Assembly (NCBI GenBank): GCA_023091735.1
Contig: JALKBU010001358.1
Coordinates: forward strand, 1 to 12,142
DNA length: 12,142 nucleotides
Direction of reading: 5' to 3'
DNA from: Trichomonas tenax
Taxonomy: Eukaryota; Parabasalia; Trichomonadida; Trichomonadidae
In this document: in pieces, positions 1-6,320 of the stretch
Layout: each line of letters starts with the position of its first letter
How positions within the stretch are numbered: the stretch's first letter is position 1
Notes under the pieces: generated by a model
The model's input: only the letters and a program-made list of their open reading frames with translations
Databases searched by the model: none
What the model was told of the DNA's origin: nothing
Translations under genes and position numbers: made by a program

Positions 1-1
1 A

Positions 2-616
2 ACATTTAAAATAATTGGGTTAAATTTACCTGAAACAGAGATTAGAGAAACATTAAAGATACCAGTAACGTTTAAATTTAATTCACAAACATTATTCGAA
101 ATTATATTAATAATTGACATTTTTAATATAATTAAAAATATGGTTAAACGATATTTTCCAGTACAAAATAAAACTCGTGTGAGATTACCTCAGGATTTCA
201 TTGATTCCAAAAATAAAAAATACATTTATGTTATCGACTTTCAAACTTCTGAACAATATAGTGAAGGATATAGACCATTTTTATTATCTTTACATTCAAA
301 TTTAGTTCAGAAAGACCCTTATTGTGACCACTTAATACGTTTCTCTACAGGATCACGTACTGATATTGATATATTAAAATATGAACAAATTGATGATATT
401 GAATTTCTAGATTTCTGGTTTAAGTATCCAGATGGGTCAAAATGTAATTATACAGAAATAGAGGACGTGCTAGAAAAAGATGTAAAAATAACTGACCCTG
501 ATGGGAATCAAAAAATAATACATCAAAGAATTAAAACGGGTGAGAAATCAATTGATGTCAAATTATTTCCTAAACTCTGTACTTTTGTTATGTTAATGTT
601 AGAATATGAACCGTAG
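2..616 (+). CDS. Unrecognised protein, 5' end beyond window edge
   Basis: The frame is open from base 2 to the TAG at 614-616. The ATG at 140 has 46 open in-frame codons before it, so the gene probably starts left of the window. Codons 1-46 include LPETEIRETLKIPVTFKF and then a hydrophobic Ile/Leu/Phe-rich stretch just before the ATG at 140. After that ATG come 158 residues, mostly beta-like, with an aromatic-rich core (FLDFWFKYPDGS) and an ending in FVMLMLEYEP. I do not recognise the family. The shape loosely recalls jelly-roll capsid-type proteins of Maverick/Polinton elements, and the next 1.5 kb holds decayed ORFs on the other strand, which fits a mobile-element remnant. That is inference only. 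A start at 140 is the alternative; it has a weak TGACAT but no GTCA motif upstream. Confidence 0.6.
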   Translation, partial: TFKIIGLNLPETEIRETLKIPVTFKFNSQTLFEIILIIDIFNIIKNMVKRYFPVQNKTRVRLPQDFIDSKNKKYIYVIDFQTSEQYSEGYRPFLLSLHSNLVQKDPYCDHLIRFSTGSRTDIDILKYEQIDDIEFLDFWFKYPDGSKCNYTEIEDVLEKDVKITDPDGNQKIIHQRIKTGEKSIDVKLFPKLCTFVMLMLEYEP

Positions 617-805
617 GAACTTAAATTATTTTTACGAACCCTCTAAAAGATTTTTACAAAGAAACGATCAAGAGAGATTTTATATTCATCAACTATTTTA
701 TTGTATATGTATCTACTGTAGATTTTTCCCTGTATTTATTTCATTAATTATTTTTGTTAACGTTTTTATAAAAATAAAATTATAATATTCCTTAAATTAT
801 TTTAT

Positions 806-1081
806 TTAGTGCTGATTAACATCTTGTTCGTTAGGATTTTCTGTATCTTTTGGTTTTTCTTCAGCATTTTCTACACCAGTTGTTACAGTATTAGTATGTA
901 TTGTATTTTGTGTTGGTGCTAAATTACCGTTTTGACTGTTAACGTTTTCAAATGGATTCATTCCAAGTTTATTTTGTTCAACATTCTTACCAAATTGGTA
1001 TTCATCTTCATATATTTCTTTCATCTTTGTCTTAAAGTAAATTTTCTGAGATTTCTTATGGTTAAGAATTAAATGAATCAT
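806..1081 (-). CDS. Small hydrophilic protein, unrecognised
   Basis: This is an ATG-started ORF of 91 residues ending in TAA. The first third is basic (KKSQKIYFKTKMKEIY). The rest is polar and probably disordered, rich in Asn, Thr, Glu and Gln, ending NEQDVNQH. No domain is visible. Its ATG lies one base after the TGA of the upstream decayed frame at 1083-1694, so it may be a separate small gene in a compact element or a frameshifted tail of that gene. The composition looks protein-like, but there is no independent support for expression. Confidence 0.4.
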   Translation of the reverse strand: MIHLILNHKKSQKIYFKTKMKEIYEDEYQFGKNVEQNKLGMNPFENVNSQNGNLAPTQNTIHTNTVTTGVENAEEKPKDTENPNEQDVNQH

Positions 1082-1082
1082 A

Positions 1083-1694
1083 TCATGAATATTGAATTAT
1101 ATCGTTAGAAGAACCAGATGTTGTTTTAGAAAATTTTATGATACCCTTTGCTGTATTATTGATCTGAATAAATTGATGTGTTAAACATTCAGAAGGATTT
1201 CTAGTAAATATACCATCAATTTGTTCATTTTCTCTTATTAGCTTATAATCCTTAACTTTTTCTGGGTTTATTGAACACCATATTAATCCCTTAGATCTTG
1301 GGTAAAACTTCAATTCAAGTTCACCGATAATTTTATTAACAAAGATATCGAAAGCTTGTAAACACAAAAGATCTTCAATAGGAACATTAAGTTCAATACT
1401 CACTTCCTTATATCCGTTATTTTCTTTGAAATCCATTAAATTAACGTATGTTCCAGCAATAGATTCAGAAAGATTTTCAACTTATTCATATAATGAATGT
1501 ATATATTTCTTAGTCTTTTTCTCATTATGTGGTTTGATAGTACTATAAGCAAATCCTTCACGTGCACATTCATTTTGCTGATAAATTTACCAAAAGTTGG
1601 ATTTGAATTTGGTACCATTAATAATAGCGATAGAAAACCTTTGATAAATAATAATGATGTTGTTCGGGATATTGGATCTTGGGTTACTTCTAAA
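1083..1694 (-). pseudogene. Decayed gene with two in-frame TAA codons
   Basis: One minus-strand frame reads as a plausible protein for about 204 codons, broken by TAA at 1587-1589 and at 1482-1484, and ends at a TGA (1083-1085). The sections read FRSNPRSNIPNN and onward, then IYQQNECAREGFAYSTIKPH and onward, then VENLSESIAGTYVNL running straight into the ATG-started 117-residue segment (1083-1436, MDFKENNGYKEVSIELNVPI). Because VENLSES flows in frame into MDFKENN, the ATG at 1436 is probably internal. No upstream ATG is in frame, and four more stops follow within about 120 bp (1695-1814). Another minus-strand frame is also open over 1436-1702 (ATG at 1618) but reads less like protein. Family unknown; probably part of the same degraded element as its neighbours. 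Confidence 0.5.
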
Positions 1695-1811
1695 CTAAGA
1701 CGTTATAAATTATACAAAAATAAATTTTTATTTTTTATAAATGGGATTAATACAACTGCTATTTATTATAGTTGTATATTTTAGAAAACGTTCGTGTAAC
1801 AAATTATAAAT

Positions 1812-2101
1812 TTATCGCAGCCCAATATTTAATATTGGTCCTAAGCATGGATCACCAAATCACATTCGTTAAGTTTCAATATGATATTATTTAAGATAGT
1901 AAAAACTTTATTTTTCTTAGCACGTTTTAAATCAGAAATATTTTCATGAGCACATCCAATAATTTTCAAAAGATTTTTATAAATAGTATATAATTTATAT
2001 TTAACATTTTCTTCATCATCTACTTTAGGATTTCCACCAATGAAAATTTAATTAAATTGTTCCTGTGTTAAATTAAGAATATCTTGTTCTGTATACTCCA
2101 T
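1812..2101 (-). pseudogene. Decayed small gene with one stop and one frameshift
   Basis: It begins with an ATG at 2101-2099 (MEYTEQDILNLTQEQFN), is interrupted by TAA at 2048-2050, and continues in frame as IFIGGNPKVDDEENVKYKL and onward to KLNECD. There one T appears to be missing from the T run at 1857-1859; the next frame continues FGDPCLGPILNIGLR to a TAA at 1812-1814. Without the frame change, the original frame ends six codons later at a TAG. The Lys-, Asn- and Glu-rich helical composition is protein-like over the whole length, which is unlikely for random AT-rich DNA. Product not recognised. It lies on the same strand as, and upstream of, the decayed frame at 1083-1694. Confidence 0.5.
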
Positions 2102-2610
2102 TATTTATTAGAGAAAAAAAAGATAAATTTTTTCATAACATATAAAAAATATTTTTTTTTATTATTTTTAACAATTTATAAGAAACTATTAATAAATCCC
2201 TACCATAAGAATTTACATTATTAATTAAACAATATATTATAAGAAATTACTAGGATTCCGATATAAATTATAGGAAAATTGTTTATTTTATATATATTAG
2301 GGAAGTTATGATTATGGATATTCTCAGAGTGGGATTTTCTTGGGGTTAGCCAAATTTTTGGATTACCCCTAGAAATTACACTGTGTATACTACTGTTTAT
2401 CACTTTTTTAATACTTTTGAAGGTTTTATAACTAAATGTAAATTGAAATATTAGATCAAATAAACCAGATATAATGACCAACAAAGATACGAAGCCTCAT
2501 GATGCATACCTTTCCATGCTAGTAATGTACAAACGCAATCCGTTCTGGAGAAAACAAATAAATTAATGATTCTGTCAAGTAAATTCAAATTTGCCACGTA
2601 AAAAGAGATA
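2102..2610. other. AT-rich spacer without a supported gene
   Basis: This gap separates the decayed left-hand block from the first clearly cellular gene (Alba). The left part is very AT-rich with T and A homopolymers. The only strong structure is the palindrome at 2342-2369. A minus-strand frame (2221-2484) is open for 87 codons but lacks an ATG and shows no domain, so I do not call it. The last 40 bases before the Alba ATG contain GTCAAG (2574-2579), a weak initiator candidate. Confidence 0.6.
2342..2369. repeat. 28-bp imperfect palindrome, GC-richer than its surroundings
   Basis: GGGGT (2342-2346) pairs with ACCCC (2365-2369), and CCAAA (2350-2354) pairs with TTTGG (2357-2361). They are separated by a 3x3 internal mismatch containing one more pair, with two bases at the centre: 11 of 13 positions pair. 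In such AT-rich spacer a palindrome with paired G4/C4 ends stands out. It could be a protein-binding site or a hairpin in RNA. No function is shown. Confidence 0.6.
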
Positions 2611-2868
2611 ATGACGCTTCCAATTGTTGTTCAAGTAAAACAACACACGCAGATGAAAACTCTCATTGAGTACTGCGAGAAACAGATTGCCAGTGAAGCG
2701 TTTCCTGGCCTTTCCGTCGTTGGAGAAGAAAAAGCCGTGAATAAAGTAATTTCAATTGCAGAAATTCTCAAAAATAAGCACGATCTATTGGAGACAACTC
2801 TTCTTGAAGAATCACCAAACTCTCCAAAAGAGCCAAAACTCACAATTACTTTAACAATGAAAAAGTGA
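2611..2868 (+). CDS. Alba superfamily DNA/RNA-binding protein
   Basis: The 85-residue protein matches the Alba fold in length and order: an N-terminal strand (IVVQVK, residues 5-10); a helix with the IEYC pattern (about 13-28) typical of eukaryotic Alba and MDP-2-like proteins; the strand LSVVGEEKAVNKVISIAEIL (34-53), which corresponds to the Alba segment ending in A-(I/V)-x-K-A-(I/V)-x-(I/V)-A-E-I-(I/L); and the C-terminal strand PKLTITLTMKK. Alba proteins are small dimers that bind double-stranded DNA or RNA, in chromatin packaging, RNase P/MRP (Rpp20/Rpp25) or translational control. Which role applies here cannot be told. It lacks the C-terminal RGG tail of some protist Albas. ATG start, TGA stop, convergent with ATG12. 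Confidence 0.75.
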   Translation: MTLPIVVQVKQHTQMKTLIEYCEKQIASEAFPGLSVVGEEKAVNKVISIAEILKNKHDLLETTLLEESPNSPKEPKLTITLTMKK

Positions 2869-2913
2869 ATTGATGAAATTGTTTTTTAAGACCAAAACCT
2901 ACTAATCAGTTTG

Positions 2914-2935
2914 TTGTAGCACTCAACCGCTACAA
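2914..2935. repeat. Perfect 7-bp stem-loop between convergent genes
   Basis: TTGTAGC (2914-2920) and GCTACAA (2929-2935) pair perfectly across an 8-base loop. The hairpin lies 46 bases after the Alba stop codon and beyond the end of ATG12, so it could sit in the 3' UTR of either transcript or mark 3'-end processing. Role inferred only from position. Confidence 0.45.
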
Positions 2936-3051
2936 TTTATATTATATAGAATTGTTTTATTATTTGTATTTTGATATAAAAAGAATAAAGAGTTTGTAAA
3001 CTTAAATATATTTAACATTATTAACAACCCGATAGTTAATTTGTAAATTAA

Positions 3052-3333
3052 TTATCCGAATGCCTCTCCTAAAGCATAGAAAATATCGAACTCTTTTCTA
3101 TCATCAGGAAGATGGTCAGCAATGTCGCCTACGGTCCAGTCTGGGTACACAGCGAAATTGTTGAAGAAAAGATGGACGGATCGATCGCCTGCAAATTCAT
3201 TCGGTTTGGATTTTCTCAGATATTGAATGATAAACGAGAAATATTTGGACCTAGAAATGGTGATCGTGGACCTGTTGATCTGGGTGACGTCGGAACATGC
3301 TTTTAAGTGCACCGTATACTTCTCTTCTGTCAT
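3052..3333 (-). CDS. ATG12: ATG12 ubiquitin-like autophagy modifier
   Basis: This 93-residue ubiquitin-like protein matches the conserved C-terminal domain of ATG12: strand KYTVHLKACSDVTQI (5-19), helix YFSFIIQYLRK (31-41), then FFNNFAVYPDWTVGDI (56-71), equivalent to the NxxFxPxPDxxVG segment of animal and yeast ATG12, and the ending FYALGEAFG. The last residue is the glycine that forms the isopeptide bond with ATG5; like known ATG12s it needs no protease trimming. ATG12-ATG5 with ATG16 acts as the E3 that lipidates ATG8 during autophagosome formation. The long N-terminal extension of yeast and human ATG12 is absent. ATG start, TAA stop. A strong initiator match ends at the ATG (3334-3348), and the promoter region is shared with the divergent SP-rich gene. 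Alternatives such as URM1 or UFM1 fit the ending less well. Confidence 0.85.
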   Translation of the reverse strand: MTEEKYTVHLKACSDVTQINRSTITISRSKYFSFIIQYLRKSKPNEFAGDRSVHLFFNNFAVYPDWTVGDIADHLPDDRKEFDIFYALGEAFG

Positions 3334-3348
3334 TATAATAAAAGTGAC
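3334..3348 (-). promoter_or_regulatory. Initiator-like (Inr) element of ATG12
   Basis: On the minus strand GTCACTTTTATTATA runs directly into the ATG. It agrees with the trichomonad initiator (TCA-Py-T-A/T-Py, transcription starting at the A) and implies a 5' UTR of about 12-14 nt, a normal length for that group. Confidence 0.6.
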
Positions 3349-3389
3349 GAAATCAGAAAATATTTTTATTTGGCAAAATAAATTTTACT

Positions 3390-3470
3390 TGACAAATATT
3401 TTGATGATTTTATTTTACACGGAGAAATTTATTATTTTACATGACAAATATATAGATTTATATGACAAAT
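3390..3470 (+). repeat. Three copies of TGACAAAT in a divergent promoter
   Basis: TGACAAAT occurs at 3390-3397, 3442-3449 and 3463-3470; the first two extend to TGACAAATAT. All lie in the 181-bp spacer between divergent ATG12 (-) and the SP-rich gene (+). The same 8-mer occurs at 8831-8838, overlapping the CEP41 initiator, and inverted at 7640-7647 upstream of the coiled-coil gene. This suggests a shared upstream regulatory element. AT-rich background lowers the significance. Confidence 0.4.
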
Positions 3471-3493
3471 TTGTAGAAGGGAATTTTTAAACC

Positions 3494-3507
3494 GTCACTA
3501 AAAAAAA
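3494..3507 (+). promoter_or_regulatory. Initiator-like (Inr) element of the SP-rich gene
   Basis: GTCACTAAAAAAAA begins 21 bases before the ATG at 3515. The TCACTA core fits the trichomonad TCA-Py-T-(A/T) initiator and would give a 5' UTR of about 18 nt. Confidence 0.55.
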
Positions 3508-3514
3508 TTTAGAA

Positions 3515-6268
3515 ATGAATCAACAATTTAAAAAAGGACAATTTTTCGCGATCCAGAAACACGATCAACCGACCCTTAGTGACATTTTCCCCAAATACAG
3601 AACTTTTCCAGCAAATCAGCAGCAAATTTTTTCATCAGGATTAAATTCTACAGCGGAACCATTGGTTTTTCAGCCAATGTCGACGATAGATTTCGAAGAG
3701 AGAATCGTGTACCGATCTTCTCCTTCTAAAAATACAAATTCATTAAACTCGATTCAAAAAACTTCTCAACAATCATATTCACCGACTAAAACGATTAAAT
3801 ATGGGATCTATATGTCAGATAAATCATATAATTCTTATCAAAGCAAAAATAAATCTTTAACATCTGAACCTGCTTCATTAGAGTCTAGAAACTACAAATG
3901 CACGCAACCTGCATCGGAAAATCCATCACCACTGTCTCAAAAAAGATTAGAATATTCTCCATCATACAAATCCGTTAAAAGTGAAACTCCTGTTAAGAAC
4001 TATCAATCTAATTCACGCCCATCACCTTTGTCTTCCCAAAGCTCATCACCACAGATTGAAAATAAGTTGTCCTCACCTCAAATTAAAACAAACTCCCCAA
4101 GAGCTAAAATGTCAAGTCCTCCAGTCAATAAATTTACACCTAATCCATCAGCAGCAAGTAAGCAAACTGTTTCTCCAACCAATACGAATTCTTCATATCA
4201 ATCACCATTATCTAAGTCAGATCGTTATGTTTTGGATATTAATGATGATAATGCTCCTTATTCATCTCCATACAGCAAATATTCCGAAGAATCTCCAAAG
4301 AAATCGCCAATTAAACCTCTTTCAAAGCCAAATTCTCCTTCACCAAATATAATCAACAGCAAATATCAAACACCGAAGAAATATGAAGTCATAGATGACA
4401 AAATGAGTCCTTCTCCGAAGAAATATGAAGAAGAGGATGATGAAGAAGACATCAAAGCATTGCCAGAAAAAGCAACAACAAAATCACAAATTCCTGAGAA
4501 TTTCAAGAATATTTCGAATATTTCACTCGATGACTCTGATTATGATGAAGATGTTAAAGAACATAATCAAAAACCAGAATATGATGACGAAGAAGAAGAC
4601 TACGATTATGATGATTCAGTGAAGAGCTTCAGTTCTCCATTGAAGCCGCCATTAACTGAATCCCACAGTGTTTCACCATCACCTAAAGCGAAGAAATCAA
4701 GTTATGAAGAATACGATGAAGATGATGATGAATCGGAACCTGAAAATGCTCCACAAGGAGTGTTAAGTCCAACACAGAAATCACTGATGGTTGATGGCAA
4801 TAAATCATTAATATCTGATTATGACAGCAATGATGAAGAAGAGGAAAAAGATGCTCTTCCTTCAATTGTCAGTCCACGCAAATATGTTGATAGATCAACA
4901 ATTGATGAACCACAGAATAACTCAGCTATATATCTTCCTTATTACGATCCAAGTCTTTCTGTTATTGAAGATTTAGTTGATGAACCTCAACAACCTGTTG
5001 AAATTGAAAAATCCAAATCTCCAAAGAAGATGTACAGATCTTCACCTGCAAATATTTCTCCTAAAGTCAATAAATATGAAGAAAGAGCCTCTCCAAAGAT
5101 GAAAATTGCTGATGAAACAACTCAAAAACCAAAATATTCGAATGATAAATTTGATGTTTCACCAAAGAATGAAACATTGCAAAAACCAAAATATTCGAAC
5201 GACAAATCAGATGTTTCACCAAAATATGGCAACGATAAATTTGAAGCTCAGCTAAAATACTCAAGTGAAAAATATGTTTCTCCTGTTGCACAGCCAAAGC
5301 CTGAAATTGCATCATCTTCGAATAAGAAATCAATTCTTCCAATCAAAGATGATTTGGATGAATATAAGCCAAGTTATATGTATGATAATGATGAAGAAGA
5401 GGAATTCAATGATGACCCAATAAGAAGAGAAGCTTCTCCTCCAAGGCCTGGACCTGCGGCAGGAAGAATTCGTCAAAAAGTTACATTTGAAGAGGAAGAA
5501 TTTTCTGACAATAATTATGAAGAAGAAGATTATGATGATTTAATTTTAGAGCCTTCAAGATCAAATCAATCATTTGAAAAAGATAAACAATACAATGCAA
5601 GAATTGGCCCTGGATCTGTTATTCAAGAAGAAACATATTCATCACTTCAATCAATCCCTGTTTTCAATAATTCACAAAAAGTTTCAATAACAGAATCACA
5701 GAAAGGATCTCAGTTCTCATCAACACAGAAGTCAACAACAACAATGTCTCAAAAGTCATACACATCTGAGAAGACTAATAGTTCAGTAACCAAACAAACT
5801 AATGAAAAGCAAAATGTTAAAGATTTAAAGAATGAAGAGGAAGAAGGGGATGAAATGTCACTTCCTGAGATTGCAAAGAAATATTTGAATGATGAATCAG
5901 ATGATTCGGATATAGAACTTCCTCCTGAAGCAATCAAATATCTTGAAGAAGAAAATACTCAAGTTTCATTGAGTGAAGATATCGAAAATTCACCACAGAA
6001 AACAGCATCAGGAGTGAATATCACAATTGGCTCTAAAATTGAAGAAAGCGCAATGGATAACATGGTGCAGCCTGTTGTCAGCATCAGCCAGTGCTCTAAT
6101 GTTGGATATAATAGTCAGGCGGTTTCTATTGACATCGACAATGAAAAAGAAAATGCTATTGAAGGGGTTGAAGAAGATTCAGAAGAAGATGTTGATATCT
6201 CAAACATAGAGGAGATATTAAAGAAATATAATATTGACATAGAAGAAGAATCGGATGACGAAGTATAA
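3515..6268 (+). CDS. Large disordered SP-rich acidic protein
   Basis: The 917-residue protein has no recognisable globular domain, signal peptide or membrane segment. The N-terminal 70 residues are the least biased (KKGQFFAIQKHDQPTLSDIF). Residues about 70-300 are rich in Ser-Pro, Thr-Pro and SPSPKK-type sites, a pattern typical of proline-directed kinase substrates. Acidic Asp/Glu blocks follow. A 19-residue tandem repeat starts at E534 (ETTQKPKYSNDKFDVSPKN). A KVTF motif (655-658) before an acidic run fits the RVxF docking motif for protein phosphatase 1. Near the end, three short LPxxxKKY-like units occur at 783-791, 802-810 and 898-906. The likely role is a regulated scaffold, perhaps cytoskeletal or nuclear; function unknown. 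The ATG follows an initiator-like GTCACTA. The stop TATAAA overlaps a UAAA, the polyadenylation signal type reported in trichomonads. Confidence 0.85.
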   Translation: MNQQFKKGQFFAIQKHDQPTLSDIFPKYRTFPANQQQIFSSGLNSTAEPLVFQPMSTIDFEERIVYRSSPSKNTNSLNSIQKTSQQSYSPTKTIKYGIYMSDKSYNSYQSKNKSLTSEPASLESRNYKCTQPASENPSPLSQKRLEYSPSYKSVKSETPVKNYQSNSRPSPLSSQSSSPQIENKLSSPQIKTNSPRAKMSSPPVNKFTPNPSAASKQTVSPTNTNSSYQSPLSKSDRYVLDINDDNAPYSSPYSKYSEESPKKSPIKPLSKPNSPSPNIINSKYQTPKKYEVIDDKMSPSPKKYEEEDDEEDIKALPEKATTKSQIPENFKNISNISLDDSDYDEDVKEHNQKPEYDDEEEDYDYDDSVKSFSSPLKPPLTESHSVSPSPKAKKSSYEEYDEDDDESEPENAPQGVLSPTQKSLMVDGNKSLISDYDSNDEEEEKDALPSIVSPRKYVDRSTIDEPQNNSAIYLPYYDPSLSVIEDLVDEPQQPVEIEKSKSPKKMYRSSPANISPKVNKYEERASPKMKIADETTQKPKYSNDKFDVSPKNETLQKPKYSNDKSDVSPKYGNDKFEAQLKYSSEKYVSPVAQPKPEIASSSNKKSILPIKDDLDEYKPSYMYDNDEEEEFNDDPIRREASPPRPGPAAGRIRQKVTFEEEEFSDNNYEEEDYDDLILEPSRSNQSFEKDKQYNARIGPGSVIQEETYSSLQSIPVFNNSQKVSITESQKGSQFSSTQKSTTTMSQKSYTSEKTNSSVTKQTNEKQNVKDLKNEEEEGDEMSLPEIAKKYLNDESDDSDIELPPEAIKYLEEENTQVSLSEDIENSPQKTASGVNITIGSKIEESAMDNMVQPVVSISQCSNVGYNSQAVSIDIDNEKENAIEGVEEDSEEDVDISNIEEILKKYNIDIEEESDDEV
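5114..5227 (+). repeat. 57-bp tandem duplication inside the SP-rich gene
   Basis: Two adjacent 57-base units (5114-5170, 5171-5227) encode ETTQKPKYSNDKFDVSPKN and ETLQKPKYSNDKSDVSPKY, 16 of 19 residues identical. A third degenerate unit (GNDKFEAQLKYSSEKYVSP) follows directly. The repeat keeps the frame, each unit adding one SPK site, so copy number could vary between strains without breaking the protein. Confidence 0.8.
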
Positions 6269-6320
6269 ATTTGTTTATTATTAAAAAATGTGTTTATTTA
6301 TATAAAAACAATTGAAATTT

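Noticed and set aside
1497..1784. 95-codon plus-strand ORF over the decayed block
   Set aside because: The minus-strand frame reads more like protein and continues into the long segment at 1083-1436; the plus-strand reading has a biased Phe/Ile/Leu start and no domain. Some ambiguity remains for 1620-1700.
2221..2484. 87-codon minus-strand open frame (contains GNPKIWLTPRKSHSENIH)
   Set aside because: It begins with TTG, has no ATG at the start, shows no domain, and is partly produced by the palindrome at 2342-2369.
2869..2910. Possible intron after Alba: GTGAATTG ... CTACTAATCAG
   Set aside because: The 3' part resembles the trichomonad ACTAAC...CAG signal, but the 5' site is not GTAYGT, and splicing would add only a few codons before a stop.
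3112..3306. Plus-strand ORF antisense to ATG12
   Set aside because: Shadow frame; the minus strand carries the clear ATG12 fold and initiator.
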